A stretch of DNA of 64,000 bases from JAHELU01 sp039195375 (GTDB lineage Bacteria > Actinomycetota > Acidimicrobiia > Acidimicrobiales > SZUA-35), in assembly GCA_039195375.1 (NCBI GenBank), contig JBCCVL010000003.1, positions 26,954 through 90,953 on the forward strand, written 5' to 3'. Under the pieces are notes generated by a model that worked only from the letters and a program-made list of their open reading frames with translations, was not told where the DNA came from and did not search any database. Positions 42,662-50,597 of this stretch are shown piece by piece. The translations under genes were made by a program, and so were the position numbers. Position 1 is the stretch's first letter. Every line of letters starts with the position of its first letter.

Positions 42662-44188
42662 GTGGCGTCCCGCCTGCCGGACGGTGGGGACCCGCTCGAG
42701 CGGGCACTCGGGGTTGCGTTCGCCCTCGTCGGCTTCGTCGTCGCCGCCGGGGTGATGACCGACAACAGCCTGCTGACCCACATCGCCACCGGCCGGGTCA
42801 TCCTCGACACCGGTTCGGTTCCGTCGGTCGACCCGTACTCCCGCTTCGGGGCCGGTGCGTCCTGGACGGTGCAGAGCTGGCTGGTGAGCGTGGTCTACGC
42901 CGCCCTCGACCGGGCCATCGGGCCGGAGGCGATCCGGCTGTTCCACGGCGTCGTCGGGGGCGCCATCGGCGTCGGTCTGTGGCATCTGTCCCGGCCGGCG
43001 ACCCAGGTCTCGACCCGGGTGGCGCTGACCGCGCTGCCACTGGCGGTCGGCGCCGGACTGTGGTCACCCCGGCCGCTGCTGGTCGGCCTGCTGGCGCTCG
43101 TGGTTCTGCTGCTCATCGTGACCGGGCGACGGGCGCCGTGGTTGCTGGTGCCGCTGCTGTGGGTCTGGGGCAACGCACACGGCTCGTACCCCCTCGCCCT
43201 GGTCTACCTCGGGGCCGTCGTCGTCGGGTCCTGGCTCGATGGGCGACGGGTTCCGTCTGCCGAGCTCCGCTATCTCCGTTGGGGCCTGCTCGGGACGGTT
43301 GCGGCCGCCATCGGGCCGCTCGGTGTCGACCTGCTGACGTTCCCGGTCCGGGTGATCGCCGCCCGGGAGGCCATGACCGGCGTCGTCGAGTGGGAGGCCC
43401 CGTCGTACGGCTCCCCGTCCGAGCTCGTGTGGCTCGTCGCCGCCGGGGCGGCCCTGGTTGCGGCGCGGCGTGGCGCCCGTTGGCGTGACCTGGTGCCCGT
43501 CGTCGTGTTCGCCGTCGCCGGCTTCCTGGCCCTCCGCAACCTGGCTCCGGCCGTCGTGGTCGTCGCCGCATCGGTTGCGCCGGCCTTGGCTCGCACCGAG
43601 CCCCGGCCAGCACCGGCCACCGCCGGCGCGACACCCCGGACCGGAGACGGTCCGAGGCGGCCGAGCGAGCTGCGGGCCGGACTGGCCCGTGCGATCGGCG
43701 TGGCCGGCGCCGTGGCGCTGACCGCCGCCGTCGCCGCCGTCGTCGTCACTCCCGCGCTCGACCTCGACCGCTATCCCGCCGACGCCGTCGACGCCATGGA
43801 GGCCGCCGGGCTGGTCCCGGCCGACGAGGTCGTCGTGGTGCACCGGGAGGCGATCGGCAACTACCTCACCTGGCGGTACGGAACCGACGCCCTGGTCTTC
43901 GTCGACGACCGGTTCGACTTCCACGACGAGGAGCTGTTGGCGGACCATCGCGACCTTCTCGCCGGACGTGATCCAGGACGGATCCTGGACGGTCGCTCGG
44001 CCGACGTGGTCCTGTGGGAGTCCGACGCTGCGCTGGCGGCGTGGCTGGAGGCGTCACCGGAGTGGGCGGTCGTGGCCGACGCCGAGTGGACGGTGGCCTG
44101 TCGGCGATCGTCGCCGGTGGCGTCCGGCTGCTCAGGGGTGACGCTCGCACCGCCACCGGAGCTGGTCGCAGTCGACGGCTCGTCCTGA
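42662..44188 (+). CDS. Polytopic membrane protein, GT-C-like
   Basis: A 508-residue protein with about 9-10 TM segments between residues 12 and 360, then a soluble C-terminal domain of about 130 residues (VPADEVVVVHREAIGNYLTWRYG, VFVDDRFDFHDEELLADH). The early LLTHIATGRVILDTGSVPSVDPYS and WTVQSWL resemble the first loop of lipid-linked-sugar-using membrane glycosyltransferase-like proteins, though the catalytic DD/DE cannot be assigned. It begins 4 bp after tadC without a ribosome binding site, so it is probably in the same transcript. Glycosylation of the pilus or envelope is possible but speculative. Confidence 0.65.
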   Translation: MASRLPDGGDPLERALGVAFALVGFVVAAGVMTDNSLLTHIATGRVILDTGSVPSVDPYSRFGAGASWTVQSWLVSVVYAALDRAIGPEAIRLFHGVVGGAIGVGLWHLSRPATQVSTRVALTALPLAVGAGLWSPRPLLVGLLALVVLLLIVTGRRAPWLLVPLLWVWGNAHGSYPLALVYLGAVVVGSWLDGRRVPSAELRYLRWGLLGTVAAAIGPLGVDLLTFPVRVIAAREAMTGVVEWEAPSYGSPSELVWLVAAGAALVAARRGARWRDLVPVVVFAVAGFLALRNLAPAVVVVAASVAPALARTEPRPAPATAGATPRTGDGPRRPSELRAGLARAIGVAGAVALTAAVAAVVVTPALDLDRYPADAVDAMEAAGLVPADEVVVVHREAIGNYLTWRYGTDALVFVDDRFDFHDEELLADHRDLLAGRDPGRILDGRSADVVLWESDAALAAWLEASPEWAVVADAEWTVACRRSSPVASGCSGVTLAPPPELVAVDGSS

Positions 44189-44195
44189 GCTGGGT

Positions 44196-44729
44196 CTAGG
44201 GATCGAGCGGTGGACGGGACTCGTTGCCGTCGTCGTCGGTCGCCTGATCGTCCTCGGTCGGTCGCCCGTCCACGTCGACCACGTCTGCCCGGCGGCCGAA
44301 ACCGGCGGGGCCGCCGGGACCGAACGGGCCGGGTCCGAAGGCCCCGGCCTCGAAGCGGTTGATGCGAAGCTGCAGGCGTCGGCGGAAGAAGGCGATGACC
44401 GGCGGGCGCAGCAGTGCCCGGATGGGTGGGATGAGCAGCGCCAGCCCGAGCGCATCGGTGAGGAAGCCGGGGGTCAGCATCAGGGCCGAGGCGAAGAAGA
44501 TCATCGCGCCGTCGGCCAACTCGTCGGTCGGGAGGCGCCCACCCTCGAGGCTACGACGGACCCGGTTGATGACGCCGATGCCCTCCCGCCGGACCAGCCA
44601 GGCCCCGGCGAGGCTCACCCCGATCACGGCGACGATGGCAAGCGGCCAGCCGAGCTGGCCGGCGACCTGGGTGATCAGCCAGATCTCGATGACGGGGAGG
44701 ACGATGAAGGCCAGGAACAGCCAGAGCAC
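44196..44729 (-). CDS. fxsA: FxsA family membrane protein
   Basis: 177 residues with the FxsA core in residues 1-125: LWLFLAFIVLPVIEIWLITQVA (TM1), LAIVAVIGVSLAGAWLVRREG, and the second hydrophobic pair DGAMIFFASALMLTPGFLTDALGLALLIPP. E. coli FxsA relieves phage T7 exclusion by F plasmid when overproduced; its normal role is unclear. The C-terminal 45 residues are a Gly/Pro/Phe then Asp/Glu-rich tail. GTG 44729 is 6 nt after a TACGAT box; it is therefore probably leaderless. Confidence 0.85.
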   Translation of the reverse strand: MLWLFLAFIVLPVIEIWLITQVAGQLGWPLAIVAVIGVSLAGAWLVRREGIGVINRVRRSLEGGRLPTDELADGAMIFFASALMLTPGFLTDALGLALLIPPIRALLRPPVIAFFRRRLQLRINRFEAGAFGPGPFGPGGPAGFGRRADVVDVDGRPTEDDQATDDDGNESRPPLDP

Positions 44730-44735
44730 CTCTCC

Positions 44736-44741
44736 ATCGTA
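44736..44741 (-). promoter_or_regulatory. -10 box of fxsA
   Basis: TACGAT on the minus strand, 6 nt before the GTG at 44729. Confidence 0.4.
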
Positions 44742-44785
44742 GGCTCGGCTCCCGCTCCCTCGACCTCGGGCCGTGCCGTTTCCAA

Positions 44786-44813
44786 GGTTGGTCTCAGGTT
44801 GCTCGGTCACCGT
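44786..44813 (+). promoter_or_regulatory. Phased direct repeats and -10 at the G8 lipoprotein promoter
   Basis: GGTTG occurs at 44786-44790 and 44797-44801, an 11-bp period typical of OmpR/PhoB-type binding sites; 7 of 11 positions match between the two units. A CACCGT element at 44808-44813 lies 7 nt before the ATG at 44821. The first repeat would overlap the -35 position. The adjacent response regulator is the obvious candidate binder. Confidence 0.35.
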
Positions 44814-44820
44814 CGACCCC

Positions 44821-47742
44821 ATGCTCCGAAACTCCCAACCGGTCCGCCGTCGCATCGCTGCGCTGCTGGCCACCGTCGCCATCGCCGTCACCGCCTGCTC
44901 GAACCCGACCGGGGTCGGTTCCCGACCGCCGGTGAGCCAGACCGACGAGCAGGGTGACTCCGCCGACTCCGCCGACCTCGGACACGGCGGACACGACGGT
45001 CATCACGACCACGATCACGACCGCGGTACGGCCGGTCAGACCGGAACCGGTCGGGTCGGCCACGACCGAGGCGGTCACGACGGTGGTGGTCACGACGAGG
45101 CGACGCACGCCGCCGCCATCGACCTCGTCGACCCCGCCATCGCCACCGACGTGGCCACCACCTCCGGTCGCTGGGGCGATCCGACGACCTGGCGCGGGGG
45201 AGCGATCCCAGCCGACGGCGCCCGGGTCCACATCCCGGCCGACGTGACCGTCACCGTCGGCGGCGTGTTCACGCCGGAGATCGAGACCATCGGGGTCGAC
45301 GGCACCCTCCGGTTCACCCCCGAGGTCGACACCGAGCTCCGGGTCGACACGCTCGTCACCACCCCATCCGGCACCCTCGAGATCGGTACCCCCGAGCGGC
45401 CGATCGCGGCAGACGTCACCGCCCGCGTCGTCTTCGCCGACGACGGCCCGATCGACCGCGAGCGGGACCCCTCGCTGCTGTCGCGGGGCGCACTGCTGCA
45501 CGGCCGCACGGTGGTCCAGGGAGCCGAGGTCACCCACCGCAGCGTGGTGGCCGCCTTCCCCCGAGCCGGCGACATCACGGTGGAGTTGTCGACGACCGTC
45601 GACGGCTGGAAGGTCGGCGACGAGATCGTGATCACCGGCACCAACGGGCCGACCAGCGACGAGGTGCGCACCGTCGCCGCCGTCTCCGGGACGACGATCA
45701 CCTTGAGTGAGCCGCTGACCGACGACCACGTGCCCCCGGCCCCGGACCTCGAGCTGTACGTGGCCAACCTCAGCCGCAACGTGCAGTTCACGTCGGAGAA
45801 CACCGACATCGACCGTCGCGGCCACGTGATGATCATGCACACCCTCGACGCATCGATCCGGGGGGCCCGGTTCACCGACCTCGGTCGCACCGACAAGTCG
45901 CGGCCGCTCGACGACGTCGAGTTCATCGACATGGAACCGGGCGCCGTCGGCTGGGAGGGCGGGTTCGAGCGGCTCGGCGGCAGCAACGTCCGCGGCCGCT
46001 ACTCGGTCCACGTCCATCGTGGTGGCGCCGACCCGTCGCTGGCGCCGGCCGTCATCGCCGACAGCGTCGTCACCGGCGATCCCGGCTGGGCCTTCACCAA
46101 CCACAGCAGCCACGTCGACTTCCTGCGCAACGTGAGTTACGACACCGCCGGCTCCGGCTTCTTCACCGAGGCCGGCGACGAAACCGGCCGATGGGTCGAC
46201 AACATCGCCATCCGTACCGTCATGCCGACCTTCGAGCTCGACGACGCCGGAGCCATCGATCCCGACCTGCGGGCCGAGCTCCAGGACTTCGGCGTCGACG
46301 GCGACGGATTCTGGCTCCAGGGCAACCGGATCGACCTGATCGGCAACGTCGCCGCTGGTTCATCGGCGCACGGGATCATCTGGTGGTCCGAGGGCCTGGC
46401 CGAGGCCGATCTCGGGAGGGTGGCGACCGTCGAGGTCGCCACCCTCCCGGACCCGACGCTCGTCCCCGATCGGTCCGAGATCCCGGTGTGGTGGGCACCG
46501 CTCGGTGAGGTCCGTGACAACGTCGCCTACGGCGCCACCGTCGGCTTCCGGGCCCGCTACATCCACGGGGCCTCCTACCTGAACGATCCCGACGTCCCGC
46601 CGGCCGCCTACATCGACTCGCTCGATCCGGTGATCGACGGGATGACCACCTGGGACGTCCGCGACGGGGTGCTGATGAACTACAACGAACGGCTCAGCCT
46701 GCGGAACGTCCGGGCGATCGGCAACGCCGAGCCCTTCCGCCACAACTACCAGGCCACCGCCGCGGTCGGCGTCGGGCTCGACGTCGGCAACGAGGTCACG
46801 TTCGGGCCGGGCCGGATCGAGAACGTCGACCTGTCGGGCTTCGAGGTCGGCGTGATCGGGCCACGACACGGCGCCTGGGCCATCGACGGCCTCACCATCG
46901 CCGCCACCACCGACATCCTGCTCCACAACCCGGAGCACACCACCCGCTCACTCGACCTGACGAACGTGGTCTTCGCCCCCCTCGACGGCTCGGCGGTCGA
47001 CGGGCGACGCGATCGGGCGAACGTCGTGCTGGCCTACAACTACAACGGCGACGGCGACGGCGTCGATCCCTCGACGGTCGAGGACGGCGCCGACAGCGAC
47101 GATCGGGCCCTGCTGGCCGACCGGGTGACCCTCGACGGCCTCGGCCTGTACTCCGTCGGTCAGTTGGCCGACGCAGCGCCGATCAGCGAGGGACCGCTGG
47201 CCGATCTGACCAACGAGCAGCTGGTGCGTCGGGTCGGCACCTCGGCCGGGGGCGCGCTCCCGCCGGGTGACGCCACCACCGATCCCCGGGTCGTCAACGG
47301 GCTGGTCGGCCGTCCGGCACCGGTCCCCGAGCTCGATCACACGCCGGGTTTGGGCGCCCTTGACGAGGAGGGCGAGCACGACGATGAAGGCGGCGACGAA
47401 GACGACGACGAGGGCGGCGACCAGGGAACCGACGGGGTCGATCGGACCGATTTCGACGTCGACCGGGCGACGGTCGACGATCTGGCGAGGCGGCTCGACC
47501 TGTCCGACGACGAGGCGGCCGAACTGGTCGGCGAGGTCGGCCACGAGCTCGCCACCGAGTTCGAACCCGACGAGCTGTTGGAGCTGGCCGACGACTGCGC
47601 AGCCTTCGTCGAAGAGGGCGACGACGATCGTCCCGCCGGCGGAGACGGCGGTGGAGACCGCTCCGGAGATGATGAGGACGACGCCTGGGACCACGTCGTC
47701 TGTACGCTGCTGCTCGCCTGGCGCGACATCGCCGTCGACTGA
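44821..47742 (+). CDS. G8-domain, beta-helix lipoprotein with His-rich segment
   Basis: A 973-residue exported protein. The signal peptide has Arg9-11, a hydrophobic core and probable lipidation at Cys26 (IAVTAC). A His/Gly/Asp-rich stretch (about 52-98; HGGHDGHHDHDHD, GHDRGGHDGGGHDE) could bind metal. Next comes a G8 domain (about 112-235; GRWGDPTTWRGGAIPADG, TVGGVFTPEIETIGVDG). A long right-handed beta-helix follows (RGHVMIMHTLDASIRGARF, GRYSVHVHRGG, GFFTEAGDE), as in CEMIP/TMEM2-related proteins, some of which depolymerise hyaluronan. The C-terminus is an acidic linker plus a small helical domain with two Cys. The substrate is unknown. The two-component genes follow 16 bp later. Confidence 0.82.
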   Translation: MLRNSQPVRRRIAALLATVAIAVTACSNPTGVGSRPPVSQTDEQGDSADSADLGHGGHDGHHDHDHDRGTAGQTGTGRVGHDRGGHDGGGHDEATHAAAIDLVDPAIATDVATTSGRWGDPTTWRGGAIPADGARVHIPADVTVTVGGVFTPEIETIGVDGTLRFTPEVDTELRVDTLVTTPSGTLEIGTPERPIAADVTARVVFADDGPIDRERDPSLLSRGALLHGRTVVQGAEVTHRSVVAAFPRAGDITVELSTTVDGWKVGDEIVITGTNGPTSDEVRTVAAVSGTTITLSEPLTDDHVPPAPDLELYVANLSRNVQFTSENTDIDRRGHVMIMHTLDASIRGARFTDLGRTDKSRPLDDVEFIDMEPGAVGWEGGFERLGGSNVRGRYSVHVHRGGADPSLAPAVIADSVVTGDPGWAFTNHSSHVDFLRNVSYDTAGSGFFTEAGDETGRWVDNIAIRTVMPTFELDDAGAIDPDLRAELQDFGVDGDGFWLQGNRIDLIGNVAAGSSAHGIIWWSEGLAEADLGRVATVEVATLPDPTLVPDRSEIPVWWAPLGEVRDNVAYGATVGFRARYIHGASYLNDPDVPPAAYIDSLDPVIDGMTTWDVRDGVLMNYNERLSLRNVRAIGNAEPFRHNYQATAAVGVGLDVGNEVTFGPGRIENVDLSGFEVGVIGPRHGAWAIDGLTIAATTDILLHNPEHTTRSLDLTNVVFAPLDGSAVDGRRDRANVVLAYNYNGDGDGVDPSTVEDGADSDDRALLADRVTLDGLGLYSVGQLADAAPISEGPLADLTNEQLVRRVGTSAGGALPPGDATTDPRVVNGLVGRPAPVPELDHTPGLGALDEEGEHDDEGGDEDDDEGGDQGTDGVDRTDFDVDRATVDDLARRLDLSDDEAAELVGEVGHELATEFEPDELLELADDCAAFVEEGDDDRPAGGDGGGDRSGDDEDDAWDHVVCTLLLAWRDIAVD

Positions 47743-47758
47743 CCGCAGGGAAGGGTCC

Positions 47759-48463
47759 GTGCACGTCCTGATCGTCGAAGACGAGACCCGTCTGGCCGCG
47801 CTCGTCGCCGACGGCCTCGGCCGGGTCGGCATCACCAGCGAGATCGTCAACGACGGTCGATCCGGCCTCGAGGTGGGATCGAGCGAGCGCTTCGACGTGA
47901 TCGTGCTCGACATCCTGCTCCCCGAGATGAACGGGTTCGTCGTGTGCCGGGAGCTGCGAGCCGCCGGCGTCGCCACGCCGATCCTGATGCTGACGGCAAA
48001 GGAGGGTGACCTCGACGAATCGGAGGCCCTCGACATCGGTGCAGACGACTACCTGCGCAAGCCCTTCAGCTTCGACGTGTTGGCCTCCCGGCTCCGTGCC
48101 CTGGTGCGCCGGACCGGACGAGCCGCCGATCGCATCCTCCTGGTCGGCACCCTCAGGATCGAGACCGACAGCCACGGGGTCCGGCGGGGGGAGCACGAGG
48201 TCGAGCTCACCCCGCGGGAGCATGCGGTGCTGGTGGCCCTGGCGTCACGGGCCGGCCGGATCGTGCCGAAGCAGACCATCTACGACGAGGCGTGGGGCCA
48301 CGAGACCGACCACCGCTCGAACGTCGTCGAGGTCTACATCCGCTACCTGCGCTCGAAGCTCGACGAGCCGTTCGGCGTGCGGACCATCGAGACCGTCCGT
48401 GGTGCGGGCTACCGCCTGTCGGTCGACCCCATGGTCCACGAGCCGTCCGCCCCGGCACGGTGA
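47759..48463 (+). CDS. OmpR-family response regulator of the G8 module
   Basis: A 234-residue regulator. The receiver has HVLIVEDETRLAA, VLDILLPEMNG (phospho-Asp) and YLRKPFSFD (Lys). The winged helix at about 135-225 has ELTPREHAVLVALASRAG, SNVVEVYIRYLRSKL and VRGAGYRLS. The GTG at 47759 follows AGGGAAGGG and lies 16 bp after the lipoprotein stop, so the lipoprotein, regulator and kinase probably form one operon. Confidence 0.92.
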   Translation: MHVLIVEDETRLAALVADGLGRVGITSEIVNDGRSGLEVGSSERFDVIVLDILLPEMNGFVVCRELRAAGVATPILMLTAKEGDLDESEALDIGADDYLRKPFSFDVLASRLRALVRRTGRAADRILLVGTLRIETDSHGVRRGEHEVELTPREHAVLVALASRAGRIVPKQTIYDEAWGHETDHRSNVVEVYIRYLRSKLDEPFGVRTIETVRGAGYRLSVDPMVHEPSAPAR

Positions 48464-48476
48464 TCGGTTCCATCCG

Positions 48477-49892
48477 GTGAGGTTCGCCCGCTCGATCCGC
48501 TTCCGGGTCACCGCGGTCGCGGTGGTGACCACGGCGGTCGTCGTGGCCGCCTTCAGCTGGCTCCTGCTCCGGCTGATCGTCGACGATCTCGTCGCCGCCG
48601 GCGAGGACGAACTGGTCGAGTTGGCCGACGACATCGAGGGTCTGGCACTGAGTGAGCTCGGCGTCGGCGGCGCCCAGTACCGGCTCGACGGCGAAGACGT
48701 CAGCATGGAGCTCGACCTCGACGACGACGGCGACATCCTCGTCGAGCTGCTGTCGGTCGACGACCCGGACGGGGAGCCCGTCGGGGCGTTCATCGTCGAC
48801 TCCGGCACCGGCGAGATCCGCGAGGTGTTGCCCGAGCCGGGCGGGCTACCGGAAGCCGAGCTGGCGCGGATCGCCGACGTTGCCGCCGAGCTGCTCCGGG
48901 ATCAGGCGGCCGGTCTGGCCGACTCCCGGATCAGCCTGCTCGAGTCGACCGAGGATGTGCTCGACGAGATCGCCGACGCCGTCGGTGCGGCCAGGCGGGC
49001 GGCACTGCTCATCAGTCCGCTGCTCGTGCTCGCATCGGGGCTGATCACCTGGTTCGTCGTCGGACGGGCCCTCTCACCGACCCGTCGCATCGCCGCCGAG
49101 GCCGCAGCCATCGGGACCGACACCCTCGACCGTCGGGTCAGCGACCGGGGCACGGCGGACGAGGTCGACACCATCGCCGGCGTGATCAACGACATGCTCG
49201 ATCGCATCGAGGCCGGGGTGCGTCGCGAGCAGCAGTTCGTCGGCGATGCCAGCCACGAGCTGCGGACCCCGATCGCCACCGCCCGCATGGCGGCGGAGCT
49301 CGCCGGCCAGGATGCCCCCCACTCGCCCTATCCGGCCCAGGTCGTCGACGAGGTCGACCGGATGCAGACCCTGGTCGACGACCTCCTCCAGCTGGCCAGG
49401 GGTGCCGAGCGGCCCGTCGAGCTCGTCGATGTGGTCGCCGTCGCCGCCAACGCCGTCGGCTCCCACCCGGCGACGGCGCGCATCGGACTGCGCTCCGAGC
49501 TCGAGCGGGCCCCGGTGCGGGGCCGGGCCGACGATCTCGGACGGGTGCTGGCCAATCTGCTCGACAATGCGGCCCGCCATGGCGAACGGATCGAGGTGAC
49601 GCTCAGCTCCGACTCGTCGAGCGGATCCATGGACCTGCTCGTCGCCGTCGACGACGACGGACCCGGTGTCCCCGAGGCCGAACGCACTCGGGTGTTCGAG
49701 CGCTTCGCCCGGTTGGACGAGGGCCGGGCCCGCAACCGTGGCGGGGCCGGCCTCGGCCTGGCCATCGTCGACGCCATCGTCACCCGCCACGGGGGTTCGG
49801 TCGTCGTCGACGACGCCCCCATCGGCGGAGCGCGCCTCCTGATCCGACTGCCCCTGGTCGCCGTTGACCCGGCGGCGGCGACGCTCAGTTGA
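48477..49892 (+). CDS. Sensor histidine kinase of the G8 module
   Basis: 471 residues. TM1 is at about 11-33 and TM2 at about 172-195; the exported sensor between them is very acidic (SMELDLDDDGDILVELLSVDD), a composition that suits divalent-cation or polycation sensing. Then HAMP, HisKA with GDASHELRTPIAT (His near 259) and HATPase with NLLDNAARHG, VDDDGPGVPEAERTRVFERF, and GAGLGLAIVDAI. The GTG at 48477 lies 13 bp after the response-regulator stop. It overlaps the end of the convergent LuxR-type gene by 8 bp. Confidence 0.9.
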   Translation: MRFARSIRFRVTAVAVVTTAVVVAAFSWLLLRLIVDDLVAAGEDELVELADDIEGLALSELGVGGAQYRLDGEDVSMELDLDDDGDILVELLSVDDPDGEPVGAFIVDSGTGEIREVLPEPGGLPEAELARIADVAAELLRDQAAGLADSRISLLESTEDVLDEIADAVGAARRAALLISPLLVLASGLITWFVVGRALSPTRRIAAEAAAIGTDTLDRRVSDRGTADEVDTIAGVINDMLDRIEAGVRREQQFVGDASHELRTPIATARMAAELAGQDAPHSPYPAQVVDEVDRMQTLVDDLLQLARGAERPVELVDVVAVAANAVGSHPATARIGLRSELERAPVRGRADDLGRVLANLLDNAARHGERIEVTLSSDSSSGSMDLLVAVDDDGPGVPEAERTRVFERFARLDEGRARNRGGAGLGLAIVDAIVTRHGGSVVVDDAPIGGARLLIRLPLVAVDPAAATLS

Positions 49893-50532
49893 TGCTGACG
49901 ATCCCCATGCGAACGGCCTGCAGGACCGCCTGGGTCCGGTCCCGAGCGTCGAGCTTCTGGTAGATCGACGCCAGGTGGTTCTTGACCGTCTTCTGACTGA
50001 TGAAGAGCTGCTCGGCCACCTCGGGGGTCGAGCAACCGTCGGCGATCAGCTGCAGGACCTCCTCCTCCCGTGCGGTGATGACCCGGTCGGCCTGGTTGCC
50101 GGCGTCCTGGCGGCGCACCTCGGCCAGCATCGAGGCCGCCAGTCGGGGGGAGAGGGCCGTCTCGCCGGTGACGACCGCCTCGATGGCGAGGGCGATCTCG
50201 TCGACGCTGCAGTCCTTCACCAGGTACCCGTTCGCGCCGGCCCGGATCGCCTCGGCCAGGACGTCCTGGTCGGCGTGCATGGTCAGCATGATGATGCAGG
50301 TGCTCGGGAGCCTGGCCTTGAGCTGGCGGGTGGCCTCGACGCCGTCGATCTCCGGCATCGTCACGTCCATCAGCACAACGTCGGGCTGCACGGCGGCGGC
50401 GAGGTCGACGGCCTCGACCCCGTTGCGGGCCTCACCGACCACGGTGAACCCGAGCTCGTCCATCGAGCGGCGGAGGCCCTCGCGGAGCATCCGGTGATCG
50501 TCGGCCAACAGGAGGCGGATGTTGCGTCGCAT
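49885..50532 (-). CDS. NarL/LuxR-family response regulator
   Basis: A 215-residue regulator. The receiver has LLLADDHRMLREGL, VVLMDVTMPEIDG and YLVKDCSVDE. The C-terminal LuxR helix-turn-helix (about 150-212) has TAREEEVLQLIADGCSTPEVAEQLFISQKTVKNHLASIYQKL. ATG 50532 is taken; ATG 50601, which overlaps the kinase stop as ATGA, would add 23 residues and is a serious alternative because it implies coupling. Partner of the kinase directly upstream. Confidence 0.9.
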   Translation of the reverse strand: MRRNIRLLLADDHRMLREGLRRSMDELGFTVVGEARNGVEAVDLAAAVQPDVVLMDVTMPEIDGVEATRQLKARLPSTCIIMLTMHADQDVLAEAIRAGANGYLVKDCSVDEIALAIEAVVTGETALSPRLAASMLAEVRRQDAGNQADRVITAREEEVLQLIADGCSTPEVAEQLFISQKTVKNHLASIYQKLDARDRTQAVLQAVRMGIVSIN

Positions 50533-50597
50533 GGAGGCCTGGTCTCCCGGTCTCGTCGTCGGTCGGGCCACGACGTCGTCCGTCGATCGGCGGTTGT

